A program made the translations under genes and the position numbers. Shown in pieces: positions 1 through 9,198 of a DNA stretch of 64,000 bases. The notes under the pieces are model-generated. The model made no database searches and was not told the origin of the DNA. It was given only the letters and a program-made list of their open reading frames with translations. Source of the DNA: Thermus caldilimi (GTDB taxonomy: Bacteria; Deinococcota; Deinococci; Deinococcales; Thermaceae). The stretch is taken from positions 124,001-188,000 of the forward strand of contig NZ_CP038452.1 in the NCBI RefSeq assembly GCF_004684245.1, read 5' to 3'. The number at the start of each line of letters is the position of its first letter. Position 1 is the stretch's first letter.

Positions 1-709
1 CATGCGCCCCCACTGGGGGAACCTGGCGGGAAGTCTTAAGGAGGCCCAGGCCATCCGGCGGGAGGTGGAGGAAACGGAAAGGGCCATAAGCCTGCATGGG
101 GCCAAGGTGCTAAGGGGCCAGGTCCTCACCCACTGCAACACCGGCCCCCTGGCCACAGGGGGGTACGGCACCGCCCTGGGGGCCATTGTGGAGGCCTACC
201 GCCAGGGGCGGGTTTCCCATGTCTGGGTGGATGAAACCCGGCCCTACCTGCAGGGGGCCAGGCTCACCGCCTACGAGCTCAAGAAGGCCGGGGTTCCCGC
301 TACCCTCATCACGGACAACATGGCGGGCTTCCTCATGGGAAAGGGCCTGGTGGACGCGGTGATCGTGGGGGTGGACCGCATGGCCTTAAACGGGGACTTC
401 GCCAACAAGATCGGCACCTATACCCTGGCGGTTCTCGCCCACCACCACGGGATTCCCTTCTATGCCGCCCTGCCCCTTTCCTCCGTGGACCCAAGCCTGG
501 AAAGTGGGCAGGGGATCCCTATAGAGGAACGCTCCCCCGAGGAGGTCTTGGAGCTAAGGGGGGTGCGCCTTGCCCCCTTGGGGGTAACTGCCTACCATCC
601 CGCCTTTGACATCACTCCTCATCGCTACCTTACAGGCATCATCACGGAGAAAGGGATCCTCTACCCACCCTTTGACGAAGCCTTACGGGATGCTTTGGGG
701 ATTTCTTGA
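1..709 (+). CDS. mtnA: S-methyl-5-thioribose-1-phosphate isomerase, 5' truncated by window edge
   Basis: Methionine salvage enzyme that isomerises methylthioribose-1-phosphate to methylthioribulose-1-phosphate. Only the C-terminal ~235 residues are inside the window; the family is normally about 330-350 residues, so the gene starts upstream. The visible part holds the family's active-site cysteine region ([15 protein letters not shown], Cys near residue 45 of the fragment) and the acidic active-site region ([20 protein letters not shown], Asp near residue 125). The 3' end overlaps the comF-like gene by 20 nt, which suggests co-transcription. The first in-frame ATG at base 2 is probably internal. 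Family assignment is secure. Confidence 0.93.
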   Translation, partial: MRPHWGNLAGSLKEAQAIRREVEETERAISLHGAKVLRGQVLTHCNTGPLATGGYGTALGAIVEAYRQGRVSHVWVDETRPYLQGARLTAYELKKAGVPATLITDNMAGFLMGKGLVDAVIVGVDRMALNGDFANKIGTYTLAVLAHHHGIPFYAALPLSSVDPSLESGQGIPIEERSPEEVLELRGVRLAPLGVTAYHPAFDITPHRYLTGIITEKGILYPPFDEALRDALGIS

Positions 710-1304
710 GAGCCTATCGGGCCATGCCTGCCCGGGATGCGGTGGGAAGTTGGATGCGCCCCTTCTTTGCTCCGCCTGCCGCCAGGGCCTGAGGGCCTTT
801 GCTGCGGGGGAGATGGTTTACCTGGGCCTTTACGGGCGGGTGGGAGGGATGGTGCGGGCCTTGAAGTACGGCAGACGGTTCGGCCTTGCCCCCCTCCTGG
901 CCGAGCCCTTGGCGGAGGCCGTCTTGGCCCAGGGCTGGAAGCTTTCCGGGGTTACCGCCGTCCCCACCCTGCTTCCCCGGTTGGTTGTTAGGGGCTACAA
1001 TCCCCCAGAGCTCCTGGGGCGGATCCTGGCAGCCCGCCTTGGGCTTCCCTATCTCCGGGTTTTGCGGCGGGTGCGCTACACCCCAGGCCAGCCCACCCGG
1101 GGCCGGGCCCGGCGTCGCCTGCCCGAGGATCTTTTTGTTCCCGCGCTGCGGGTGGAGGGAAGCTGGCTTCTCGTGGACGATGTTCTCACCAGCGGGGCCA
1201 CCTTCTTAAGGGCCAAGGAAGCCCTTCTTAAGGCAGGGGCGAGCCGGGTGTACGGGGCTTTTTTAGCGGTGCGGGACCCTTCCGCCCTGGGCCCTTACCG
1301 CTAA
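690..1304 (+). CDS. comF: ComF-family phosphoribosyltransferase-like protein
   Basis: About 204 residues. An N-terminal zinc ribbon (CPGC near residue 14, CSAC near residue 28) is followed by a type I PRTase fold ending in the PRPP-binding loop [12 protein letters not shown] near residue 168. This is the ComF/GntX architecture, and ComF proteins support DNA uptake in naturally competent bacteria; Thermus is competent, so a transformation role is reasonable but not shown here. I chose ATG 690 because it sits just before the zinc ribbon; a longer in-frame start at 606 lies inside mtnA. It overlaps the mtnA end by 20 nt. Confidence 0.82.
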   Translation: MLWGFLESLSGHACPGCGGKLDAPLLCSACRQGLRAFAAGEMVYLGLYGRVGGMVRALKYGRRFGLAPLLAEPLAEAVLAQGWKLSGVTAVPTLLPRLVVRGYNPPELLGRILAARLGLPYLRVLRRVRYTPGQPTRGRARRRLPEDLFVPALRVEGSWLLVDDVLTSGATFLRAKEALLKAGASRVYGAFLAVRDPSALGPYR

Positions 1305-1361
1305 AGGGCACACTTTTCTCCGCTCCTAGCCCTAAACTGGGGCCAAAGGGGGTGGGTTTGC

Positions 1362-1760
1362 GTGCGCAAGCTCCGTAGGCTAGAAGACCTTCTTCCCCAC
1401 CTCCGGGAAGGCCGCTACCGCCTGGGGCCCCATGTGGCCAAGCACATGCTTCAGGAGGGCTTTACCGAGCTGGACGTGCTAAGGGCCTTGGAATGGGGCA
1501 GGGAGCTGGCCATCTATCCCGAGGAGCAAAGGATGCTGGTCCTGGGCTACATGGTCTTTCCTCCCCGCTTGAAGCTTCCCCTGCACGTGGTACTGGAGTA
1601 CGCCACCCCTCGGCACGTGGACATCGTGACCGCCTTCATCCCCAAGGAGCCCTACCGGGTTTACTCCCGGGCCCGGCTGGCGGCCATCCTGCGCTTTGAT
1701 GGGGCCCTCGAGGAGGTTCGCTGGAGCGCACCCTGGGCCCTCTACCCAGCCTGGGAGTAG
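1362..1760 (+). CDS. DUF4258-like conserved protein
   Basis: 132 residues, soluble, GTG start with AAAGGGGGT about 8 nt upstream. The pattern resembles DUF4258: an HVAKHML stretch near residue 24, then a strand-rich middle (RMLVLGYMVF, LHVVLEYA) and a DIVTAFIP strand. DUF4258 proteins sometimes resemble toxins of the RelE/BrnT type, but no antitoxin-like gene is next to it. It follows comF by 57 nt on the same strand and may be its operon partner. Function unknown. Confidence 0.65.
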   Translation: MRKLRRLEDLLPHLREGRYRLGPHVAKHMLQEGFTELDVLRALEWGRELAIYPEEQRMLVLGYMVFPPRLKLPLHVVLEYATPRHVDIVTAFIPKEPYRVYSRARLAAILRFDGALEEVRWSAPWALYPAWE

Positions 1761-1762
1761 GC

Positions 1763-1801
1763 GTTCACCGGGGGTTCACGGTTTGGGGCTCCCGGGTTCA
1801 C
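1763..1801 (+). promoter_or_regulatory. PHO-box-like 11-bp-phased GTTCAC direct repeats
   Basis: The hexamer GTTCAC occurs at 1763, 1774 and 1796, i.e. at offsets of 11 and 22 bp, so all copies lie on one helical face. 11-bp-spaced GTTCACC-type repeats are the known form of PhoP/PhoB boxes in actinobacteria, and PhoB boxes generally use 11-bp phasing. A weak -10-like CATGCT lies at 1813-1818, upstream of the DUF2202 gene at 1853. Function is inferred. Confidence 0.5.
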
Positions 1802-1852
1802 CGCCTTCCCCGCATGCTGGGGTTCGGCCTTAGGGCCGGGAGGTGAGTGAAG

Positions 1853-2461
1853 ATGCGAGGCATGCTTTGGACGTTAACTTCAGCGGCGGTGGCGGTGCTT
1901 TTGGGAATGGGTGCGGCGCAGGTGGGTGTTTCGCCCGCCTCTACCCTGACGCCCCAAGAACGCGAGGGGCTTTTGTGGATGCGGGAGGAGGAGAAGCTGG
2001 CGAGGGACGTGTACCTGACCTTGGGTAAGCTCTACCCCATCCCGGCCTTCCAGAACATTGCCCGCAGCGAGGAGCAACACATGGCCGCGGTGGCGCGCCT
2101 GCTCACGGCCTACGGCCTGTCCGATCCTGCCCAAGGCAAGGGCGTGGGCGAGTTCAGCAATCCTGAGCTGGCCCGGTTGTACCAGGAGCTTGTGGCCAAG
2201 GGGCAGGCTTCCCTTCAGGCTGCCTTGGCGGTGGGGGCCTACATAGAAGAGCTGGACATTCAGGACCTGCGGGTACGCCTGGCCCAGACCCAGCGGCCGG
2301 ACATTGTGGCGCTGTACCAGAACCTCATGCAAGGTTCTTGGAACCACCTGAGGGCCTTTGCGGGAAACCTCTCGGCCATCACCGAGGAACCCTACCGGGC
2401 CCAGCTGTTGTCCCAGGCGGAAGTGGATGCGGCCTTGAAGCGTTCGCCGGGCCGTCCCTAG
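1853..2461 (+). CDS. Secreted DUF2202 (ferritin-like) protein
   Basis: 202 residues with an N-terminal signal-like segment (hydrophobic LTSAAVAVLLGMGAAQ). The mature part matches DUF2202: REEEKLARDVYLTLG, then SEEQHMAAVARLL, EELDIQDL and WNHLRAFAGNL. These E/ExxH-type helices are those of ferritin-like four-helix bundles, so metal binding is plausible. ATG 1853 is chosen because GGGAGGTGA sits about 8 nt upstream; GTG 1843 and 1847 lie inside or next to that site. PHO-box-like repeats lie upstream. Its stop overlaps the stop of the convergent Fur-family gene by 4 nt. Physiological role unknown. Confidence 0.75.
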   Translation: MRGMLWTLTSAAVAVLLGMGAAQVGVSPASTLTPQEREGLLWMREEEKLARDVYLTLGKLYPIPAFQNIARSEEQHMAAVARLLTAYGLSDPAQGKGVGEFSNPELARLYQELVAKGQASLQAALAVGAYIEELDIQDLRVRLAQTQRPDIVALYQNLMQGSWNHLRAFAGNLSAITEEPYRAQLLSQAEVDAALKRSPGRP

Positions 2462-2826
2462 GTGCAGTCTGGGCAGCGGCCGTAAACCGTCACCTCGTGC
2501 CCCTCGGCCAGGAAGCCCGGGGGCAGGTGGCTTTCCAAGGCTAGGTCGCAACCGGAAAGCTCATACACCCTTCCGCAAAAGCGGCATAGAAAGTGGTGGT
2601 GGTGCTCCCGGCCCGCGGGCTCATAGCGGGCGGGTTCGCCGGGGAGGGCCACTGGGGTAAGGAACCCCTCCTCCACCAGGCCCTTCAGGGTGCGGTATAC
2701 GGTGGCGAGGCCCAAGGAGGGCACCTTCTTCCTGGCCAGCTCCAGGACCTCCTGGGGCGATAGGGGCCGGCCGGCTTCCAGAAAGGCTTCCCGGATAGCC
2801 CGCCGTTGCCGGGTGGAGCGCTCCAT
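2458..2826 (-). CDS. Fur-family metal-responsive repressor (Fur/Zur/PerR type)
   Basis: 122 residues. The N-terminal winged helix has the family pattern (TRQRRAIREAFLEAG ... GLATVYRTLKGLVEEGFL). The C-terminal metal/dimer domain has HHHHFLCRFCG and a terminal CPDC, giving the two CxxC pairs of the structural zinc site. Sequence alone does not separate Fur, Zur and PerR. The start is leaderless: a TACCCT box (2833-2838 on the minus strand) ends 6 nt before the ATG. It is divergent from the YibE/F gene (57-nt gap), so both promoters share this gap and could be co-regulated. Confidence 0.88.
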   Translation of the reverse strand: MERSTRQRRAIREAFLEAGRPLSPQEVLELARKKVPSLGLATVYRTLKGLVEEGFLTPVALPGEPARYEPAGREHHHHFLCRFCGRVYELSGCDLALESHLPPGFLAEGHEVTVYGRCPDCT

Positions 2827-2883
2827 ACCCCTAGGGTAGCATCTTGAGAAGAAATTTTCATCCGGGGCGGGTAGAGTGGGGCC

Positions 2884-3903
2884 ATGCGCCTTGTATGGCT
2901 TTCCCTATGGTTGTGGCTGCTTTCCGCCTGGGCTCAAGGCGAGGGGGCTTACCTGGTGGGGCGGATCCTCTCCCTGGACCCCGGGAGGGGGGTGGCCCAG
3001 GTGGCCGTGGCGGGGACGCAGCGGGAAGCCCTTCTGCCCGTGGACGGGGGCAGGTACCGAGTGGGCCAACGGGTGGTCCTCTACCAGGAGGGCGGCAAAA
3101 CCTACGTGACCGAGCCCGACCGCATCCCCTGGCTTTTTGGCCTTTTGGGCCTTTTCGCTTTCCTGGCCGCCCTCCTGGGCCGGGGGAAGGGAGTTAGGGG
3201 GCTTCTAGGCACCTTCCTGAGCCTTTTGGTGGTGGTCTACTTCGTGGTTCCCAAGGTGGCGGCGGGGGGGAATCCCCTTCTCTTCGCCTTCTTGGGAAGC
3301 GTGGGGGTGCTTCTTCTTACCGTCTACCTGGTCCACGGGGTAAACCGCAAGACCACCGCGGCCCTCTTGGGCACCCTGGCCTCGGTGGCCTTCGTCCTGT
3401 TCCTGGCGCTCTTCTTCACCCGGGGCATGGGGTTTACGGGCCTGGCCTCGGAGGAGGCCCTGCTCCTCCGGCAGTGGGGGGGTGTGGACCTCCTCTCCCT
3501 CTTCCTGGCGGGGGTGGTGGTGGGCACCTTGGGGGCCTTGACCGATGTGAGCGTGACCCAGGCGGCGGTGGTCCAGGCCCTGGCCCACGCCAACCCCCGC
3601 TTTGGCCTTGGGGAGCTCTACCGTAGGGGCATGGAGGTGGGCTACGACCACATCGGCAGCCTGGTGAACACCCTGGTCCTGGCCTACGCCGCGGGCTCCT
3701 TGCCCCTTTTCCTCCTCCTCACCAAGGACCCCACCCCCTTGCGCTTCCTCCTCAACACCGAGCCCTTTGCCGCCGAGATCGCCTCCATGGTGCTGGGCTC
3801 CTTGGGGCTTTTATTGGCGGTACCCCTCACCACCCTGATGGCGGCCTGGTTCTTCCGGGGGGGGAGAAGTGGGCCGCCCGAGGATCATGGCCACACCCAT
3901 TAG
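2884..3903 (+). CDS. YibE/F-family multi-pass membrane protein
   Basis: 339 residues. An N-terminal signal-like segment and a small extracytoplasmic beta domain (residues ~20-80) precede about seven to eight transmembrane segments. The YibE/F signature is seen in GTLGALTDVSVTQAAVV and EVGYDHIGSLVNTLVLAY. The family is widespread, probably a transporter or receptor, with unproven substrate. The C-terminus ends in a His-rich tail (EDHGHTH), which may bind metal; this fits the adjacent divergent Fur-family gene, but the link is inference. A TAGAGT box at 2872-2877 ends 6 nt before the ATG, so the mRNA is probably leaderless. Confidence 0.83.
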   Translation: MRLVWLSLWLWLLSAWAQGEGAYLVGRILSLDPGRGVAQVAVAGTQREALLPVDGGRYRVGQRVVLYQEGGKTYVTEPDRIPWLFGLLGLFAFLAALLGRGKGVRGLLGTFLSLLVVVYFVVPKVAAGGNPLLFAFLGSVGVLLLTVYLVHGVNRKTTAALLGTLASVAFVLFLALFFTRGMGFTGLASEEALLLRQWGGVDLLSLFLAGVVVGTLGALTDVSVTQAAVVQALAHANPRFGLGELYRRGMEVGYDHIGSLVNTLVLAYAAGSLPLFLLLTKDPTPLRFLLNTEPFAAEIASMVLGSLGLLLAVPLTTLMAAWFFRGGRSGPPEDHGHTH

Positions 3904-3936
3904 GGCGGGGGGCCGCCGGCTGGCATAATGGGAGCC

Positions 3937-5060
3937 GTGCGCCTATTGCACACCGCGGACTGGCATCTGGGCAAGGTATTAAAGGGCGTGGACCGCACCC
4001 CCGAGATCGGGGAAGCGTTGAAAACCCTTCTGGAGATGGTGGCCAAGGAGGGGGTAGACCTGGTGGTGGTTTCCGGGGACCTCTTTGACCGCCCCCAGGT
4101 CTCCGCCGAGGCCGAGGCCATGGCGGTGGAGTTTTTCCTGCGCCTTAGGGAGCTTGGGGTTCCCGCCTTGGTCATCGCGGGCAACCACGACCCCAAGGAG
4201 CGCCTCGAGGCCCTCGCCCCCCTTTTCGCCCTGGCGGGGGCGGCGGTGCGGGGAAGGCCCCTTTTCCGGGAGGAGGGGGGGTGGTGGAGGTGGGAGGGCT
4301 CAGGGCGGCCCTTCTCCCCTTTGTATCCGAGCGCATCCTGGTGAAAAAGGTCCTGCAGGAGGCCGAGGAGCGCCACCGCACCTACGCGGAGGCCATGCGG
4401 CGGATCCTTGCCAACCTGGAAAGCCCCCTTATGCTGGGGCACTTTGCCCTGGAGGGGATTCGCCCGGGGGCGGGGGAGTTCGTCTTCCACCTCACGGGAA
4501 GCTACGCTGTTCCTCCTTCTACCCTCCCCCTGGGAGCCCGCTACGTGGCCTTGGGCCATATCCACCGCCAGCAACAGGTTTCCGAGGCCCCCGTGGCCTG
4601 GTATGCGGGAAGCCTCGTCCAGCTGGACTTCGGCGAAGGGGAGGAGGCGGAACGGGGAGCTTTGCTGGTGGAGGTGCCGGAAAGGGGGCCGGTGCGGGTC
4701 CACCCCATAAGGGAGCGCTGGGGCAAGCCCCTTAAAACCCTCCGCCTGAAGCCCGAGGAGCTGGACGCCAGGCTTTCCGAGCTGGAGCGCTTTCCCGGGT
4801 ACCTCAGGGTGGTGGTGGAGGGCCGGCTTTCCCCGGCGGTGAAGGAGAGGCTCTTCCAGGGGCTCCCCCATCTCCTGGCGGTGGAAACCACGGGAGGGCC
4901 TGAGGACGGGGGGAATGGGACCTTGGCCCCAGAGCTGGGTCTGGTGGAGGCCTACGAACGCTACCTGAAGGAACGGGGGCGGGAGGAGGAAGGGCTTCTG
5001 GAGCGGTTTAACCAGGTGCTTAAGGAGGTGGAGCTTGAGGCCCTTGCGCCTGGAGCTTGA
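3937..5060 (+). CDS. sbcD: SbcCD nuclease subunit D, split by a one-base frameshift
   Basis: Mre11-type Mn-dependent nuclease subunit that works with SbcC on DNA ends and hairpins. The first frame holds HTADWHLGK, SGDLFDRPQ and the GNHDPKE phosphoesterase motif. The second frame, from about 4281, holds LMLGHFALEG and ALGHIHRQQ, the C-terminal metal-ligand motifs. The break is at a G7 run (4275-4281). Adding one G joins the frames and gives about 374 residues, a normal SbcD length. GTG 3937 gives the usual MRLLHTADWH N-terminus and lies 7 nt after a CATAAT box (3924-3929), so it is probably leaderless. Likely a sequencing error; real inactivation is possible. Confidence 0.88.
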
Positions 5061-7968
5061 GGGGTTTGGCCCCTACCGGGAGCGGCAGGGGGTGGACTTC
5101 TCCGATGTGGAGCTTTTCGCCATCACCGGGCCCACGGGGAGCGGGAAGAGTACCCTCCTGGACGCCATGGCCTTTGCCCTCTATGGGGTGGTGCCCCGGG
5201 TGGGGCGGAATGTAGCCAGCCTGGTCCACCCGGGGGCTAGCGAGGCCCGGGTGCGCCTCACCTTCCAGGTGGGGGGAAGGGTCTACAGGGTGGAGCGGGT
5301 GCGGGGGAAGCGGAGCGAAGGACGGCTTTTTGAGCTGGGTCCGGTGGGGGAGCGGCTGTTACCCTTGGAGACCCTGGACGCCTTGAACCGGGCCTTGGAG
5401 GAGCTTTTGGGCCTCACCTACGAGGCCTTCACCCGGGCCCTCCTCCTTCCCCAGGGGGAGTTTGACCGTTTCCTTAAGGGAGAGGCCAAGGAGAGGCGCA
5501 GGATTCTCCTGGACCTCTTTGAGCTTACCCGGCTGGAAAGGGCCAGGGAAAAGGCGGCTTCCCGCAGGGCGGCCCTCCTGGAGGAGAAGGGCCGGCTGGA
5601 AGGGGAACTTGCGGGGCTTCTTGGGGTGAGCCTCGAGGCCAAGGAGGACCTGGAAAGGGCCCTGGCGGACCTAACCCGGGAGATCGCCCGCCTTCAGGGA
5701 GAGAAAAAGCGCCTGGAGGAGGGGATTGCGGAGCTCAAGGGCCTTCAGGCGCTTCTCCTCCGCAAAGGAGAGCTGGAAGGCCGTCTGGGCCGCCTGAAGG
5801 CCGAGGCTTCCCGCATGGCGGAGGTGGAGGAAAGGCTCAAGAAGGCCTCGGAGGCGGAGGTAGCCCTGCCTCTGTGGCAGGACTTGAGAAGGAAGGAGGA
5901 AGCCCTGGCGGCCACGGAGAGGGAGCTCCAAAGGGTGCGCGCCCGGCTTGTCCAGCTGGAAGGGGACCGCCGGGCCCTGGCCTTTGACCCCGAGGCCCTG
6001 AAGGAAGCGCAGAGGGCCCTTCTGCAGGCGGAGGGGCTAAGGGCCCTCGAGGCCCTTTGGCGGCGGGTGGGAGTGAAGGAGCACCTGGCTCCCAGGCTGG
6101 GCCTGGCTCCCGAGGCCTACGCGGAGGCCTTGGAATCCCTCCTCCAGGAGGAGGCCTATTTGGCGGAGAAGGAGCGAGAGCTATCCCGCACGGTGGAGGT
6201 GCAGGGGCGGTTAAGGGAAAAGGAAGAAGCCCTGAAGCGGGTTAGGGAGGCCCTGGCGGCCTTGGTGGAGGAGGGAGGGCGGGCCCGAGCCCAGGTGGAG
6301 GCCCTGGAGAGGGCGCTTAAGGGTGCGGAAGCCCACCGGCTTCAGCAGGAGCTGGAGGAGATCGGGAGGCAACGGGGGCTTTTGCAGGCGGAAAAGGAGC
6401 GCCTAGAGTCGGAACTCGCCCACCTGGCCCGGGAGGAGCGGCGGCTTGGGCTCCTGGCCTACCGCGACCTTTTGCGCCCGGGGGAGCCCTGCCCCCTTTG
6501 CGGCAGCGTGGTCCACGGCCTCCCCCTGGCGTTGGAGGGGCACGGGGCTATCGCCCTTAGGGAAAGGCGGGAGGAGGCGGAGAAGGCCTTGCGGGAGGTC
6601 CTGACCCGGCTTGGGGCTGTGGCGGAGGAGGAAAGGGCCAAACGTGAGGCCCTGGAGACCCTGGGTGTGGAGCCCATCCCTGGGGATCCCAAGGAGCTGG
6701 AGGGGAAGCTGCAGGAGGCGCAGGCGAGGCTTCAGGAGCTTAGGGAAAAGTACCGGGAAAAACAGGGAGAGGCCAGGGCCCTCGAGGAGGAGGTGAAGCG
6801 GCTTTCCCAGGAGAAGGAGCGTTTGCACCAGGGGTTTTCCCGCCTGGAGGAGGAGGTGGAAATCGCCTGGGAAAAGACCCGGGAAGCCCTGGCCTCCCTG
6901 CGCCGGGAGAAGGAGGCCCTGGCGGCCGGGCTTTACCGCCTGCTTTGGGAGAGGACGGGAGGCAGGCCGGTGCCGGAGCACATCGCGGCCCTTTCCCGGA
7001 GGGTGGAGGAGCTGGAGAAAAAGGAAAAGCAGGACCGCGATCTCGCCCGGGCCTGGGAGGAGGCCTCCCGGACCCTGGCGGGGCTTTTGGCCCAGGAGGA
7101 GGAGCAGCGAAAGGCCTTGGAGGAGGCCAAGGGCCGGGTGGTGGACCTGATGCCCGAGGAGGAGGCCAAGGTTCTTTACCTTCCCCCCAAGGAGCGGGAG
7201 GCCCTGGCGGAGAGGATCCGGGCCCACCGGGAGGAGCTTGCCCAGGTGGAAGCCCTCCTGGAGGAGGTGGAACGGGAGGCCAGGGCTCGCTTTCCTGGTT
7301 CCCTTCCCCCTTTGGCGGAAGTGGAGGCCCGCTTGCGCCGGGAAGAGGAAAGGCTTTCTGAGGTGCAGGGGAGCCTCGAGGCCAGGATGGGAGAAAAGGC
7401 CGTTTTGGAGGAGCGGCTTAAGGAGATGGGGGAAAGGATAAAGCGCCGCCGGGAGATGGAAGCCCGCCTGGCGGAGGTGGTGCGGGAGATGGACCTCTGG
7501 GAGAAGCTGGCCTTTGACCTCCAGCAGAATAACTTCCCCGCCTACCTCCTGGGCCTTAGGCAGAGGAACCTGGTGGAGCGGGCGGATGAGCTCATGGCTA
7601 CCCTTTCCGCCGGACGTTACCGCCTGCGCTCCAAGGAGGACGAGTACCAGGTCCTGGATCTCTGGACCGAGGCGGTGCGCCCGGTAAAGACCCTTTCCGG
7701 AGGGGAGAGCTTCCTGGCAAGCCTCTCCTTGGCCCTGGCCCTTTCCGAAGAGCTTTCCCGGGGGCGGCTTGGGGCTTTGTTTTTGGACGAGGGCTTCGGT
7801 ACCCTGGACCCGGAGACCCTGGAGGTGGTGGCGGGGGTGCTGGAGGCCCTTCCCACCCGGGGGCGGCTGGTGGGCATCGTCACCCACGTGGAGGCTTTGG
7901 CGGAAAGGCTTCCCGCAAGGCTCGTGGTGTGTAAGCATCCCTCGGGAAGCCGGGTGGAGTGGGCTTAG
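5035..7968 (+). CDS. sbcC: SbcCD nuclease subunit C (SMC-like ATPase)
   Basis: 977 residues, Rad50-type. Walker A is GPTGSGKST near residue 35. Two long Glu/Arg/Leu-rich coiled coils flank a zinc hook CPLCG near residue 485. The ABC signature LSGGESFLASLSLALA (~887) and Walker B ALFLDEGFGTLD (~918) close the ATPase head. The start is TTG 5035, preceded by AAGGAGGTG and overlapping the sbcD end by 26 nt, so the subunits are translationally coupled. Partner of SbcD in repair and in processing of inverted repeats. Confidence 0.95.
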   Translation: MRPLRLELEGFGPYRERQGVDFSDVELFAITGPTGSGKSTLLDAMAFALYGVVPRVGRNVASLVHPGASEARVRLTFQVGGRVYRVERVRGKRSEGRLFELGPVGERLLPLETLDALNRALEELLGLTYEAFTRALLLPQGEFDRFLKGEAKERRRILLDLFELTRLERAREKAASRRAALLEEKGRLEGELAGLLGVSLEAKEDLERALADLTREIARLQGEKKRLEEGIAELKGLQALLLRKGELEGRLGRLKAEASRMAEVEERLKKASEAEVALPLWQDLRRKEEALAATERELQRVRARLVQLEGDRRALAFDPEALKEAQRALLQAEGLRALEALWRRVGVKEHLAPRLGLAPEAYAEALESLLQEEAYLAEKERELSRTVEVQGRLREKEEALKRVREALAALVEEGGRARAQVEALERALKGAEAHRLQQELEEIGRQRGLLQAEKERLESELAHLAREERRLGLLAYRDLLRPGEPCPLCGSVVHGLPLALEGHGAIALRERREEAEKALREVLTRLGAVAEEERAKREALETLGVEPIPGDPKELEGKLQEAQARLQELREKYREKQGEARALEEEVKRLSQEKERLHQGFSRLEEEVEIAWEKTREALASLRREKEALAAGLYRLLWERTGGRPVPEHIAALSRRVEELEKKEKQDRDLARAWEEASRTLAGLLAQEEEQRKALEEAKGRVVDLMPEEEAKVLYLPPKEREALAERIRAHREELAQVEALLEEVEREARARFPGSLPPLAEVEARLRREEERLSEVQGSLEARMGEKAVLEERLKEMGERIKRRREMEARLAEVVREMDLWEKLAFDLQQNNFPAYLLGLRQRNLVERADELMATLSAGRYRLRSKEDEYQVLDLWTEAVRPVKTLSGGESFLASLSLALALSEELSRGRLGALFLDEGFGTLDPETLEVVAGVLEALPTRGRLVGIVTHVEALAERLPARLVVCKHPSGSRVEWA

Positions 7969-8120
7969 AGCTGCCGGTGATCACGGTAAACCCTGACCTG
8001 GGTGTGGAGTACGTGGCCCGGCTCTTCGCCAACACCGGCATCCGCCGCGCCCCCGTCATCCAAGGGGAGGTGATCGGCATCGTTTCCGTGACGGATATCC
8101 TACGCAAGGCGGTGTTCTAG
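7959..8120 (+). pseudogene. CBS-domain remnant
   Basis: A reading frame with no convincing start begins across the sbcC stop and ends at TAG 8118. It encodes about half a CBS pair: VITVNPDLGVEYVARLF, RRAPVIQGEVIGIVSVTDIL, then a stop. That is a well preserved second CBS motif with its N-terminal half missing. GTG codons at 7959 or 7977 could start a 47-53 residue peptide, but there is no Shine-Dalgarno sequence. Most simply it is the tail of a CBS-domain gene whose front was deleted at the sbcC junction. Confidence 0.65.
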
Positions 8121-8208
8121 AGGGGGTTTTGCCCCTGGGGCAGCCGGGAGGGCTACCCTTTCTTGACCTGGTTCAAGATTCCTTATACACTGCAGGCGGA
8201 GGTGAACA

Positions 8209-9198
8209 ATGCGGCGGTTGCTCGCCTTGCTTTTACTTTTGGGTTTGGCCCTGGCCCAGGGCCTCGAGGCCCTCTGGAAGGCGGTGGAGGTGCCGGGGGG
8301 CGTATGCGCGGACGGCTCCCCTTATCGCTTTTACGTGAGCCCGGGAGATCCCAAAAAGGTGGTCATCGACTTCCAGGGGGGCGGGGCCTGCTGGGACGCC
8401 GCCACCTGCGGCCCGCAAAGCCAGACCTACCGCAAGCGGGTGGATGTTCAAGAGCTCCTCTTGGCCCAGGGCATCTACAACCGCATAAGCGTGGCCAACC
8501 CCTTCCACGGTTGGACCCATGTCTTTGTGCCCTACTGCACGGGGGATCTCCACGTGGGGCGGGCCACGGTGGACTACGGGGGCTTCAAGGTCCACCACCA
8601 GGGGGCCAGGAACGCCCTGGCAGCCTTGGAGTACGTCTTCCGCAACCACACCAATCCCGATCGGGTCTTCGTGACCGGGTGCTCCGCCGGGGCCTACGGG
8701 GCGGTCTTCTGGGCGGACAAGGTGCTGTCCACCTACAAAAACGCCCAGGTGGCCGTCTGCGGGGACGCCGGGGTGGGGGTGCGCACCCCGGACTTCCCTG
8801 GCTTCAGGGTTTGGAAACCGCGCCTGCCTGAGCTTCCTGGCCTTTCCCAAAACCCAGAGGTGGCCGAGATCTACCTGGTCCTGGCCAAAGCCTTCCCTAA
8901 GGCCCGTATCGCCCAGTACACCACCCTCCTGGACGGCACCCAGATCTTCTTCTACGGCCTCATGAAGGGGGAGCGGGCCCCCTCTGAGGCCACCGCCCGG
9001 GAGTGGGCGGAAGGCGCCATGAGGGCGGTCCTGGCCCCAGCCCAGGCGGAAAACTATACCTTCTACCTTGCCCCGGGTGGCCAGCACTGCATCCTGCCCC
9101 GGCCGGAGCTCTATACCTTGAAGGTGGGGGAGGTTTCCTTCCTGGAGTGGCTTAGGGCCCTGGCGGAGGGGAAGGCGGCGCCTAGGGTGCGTCCTTAA
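8209..9198 (+). CDS. Secreted pectinacetylesterase-family (Notum-like) alpha/beta hydrolase
   Basis: 329 residues with a clear signal peptide (LLALLLLLGLALAQ). Family hallmarks: VVIDFQGGGACWD (oxyanion region, residues ~45-60), nucleophile elbow GCSAGAYG (~165), Asp in LLDGTQ (~245) and His in GGQHCIL (~290). Several Cys suggest disulfides, consistent with export. Known members are carboxylesterases; plant ones deacetylate pectin, animal Notum removes a lipid. The substrate here is unknown. A promoter-like TTGACC (8163) and TATACA (8184) lie upstream with a short 15-nt spacer, and GGCGGAGGTG provides a ribosome site. Convergent with the next gene, overlapping 17 nt. Confidence 0.85.
   Translation: MRRLLALLLLLGLALAQGLEALWKAVEVPGGVCADGSPYRFYVSPGDPKKVVIDFQGGGACWDAATCGPQSQTYRKRVDVQELLLAQGIYNRISVANPFHGWTHVFVPYCTGDLHVGRATVDYGGFKVHHQGARNALAALEYVFRNHTNPDRVFVTGCSAGAYGAVFWADKVLSTYKNAQVAVCGDAGVGVRTPDFPGFRVWKPRLPELPGLSQNPEVAEIYLVLAKAFPKARIAQYTTLLDGTQIFFYGLMKGERAPSEATAREWAEGAMRAVLAPAQAENYTFYLAPGGQHCILPRPELYTLKVGEVSFLEWLRALAEGKAAPRVRP

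Noticed and set aside
6403-7938. 511-codon open frame antisense to sbcC
   Set aside because: High GC third positions keep antisense frames open; the protein is low-complexity and sbcC is clearly real. The same applies to the long antisense frames at 40442-42334, 43926-45503 and 25988-27499.
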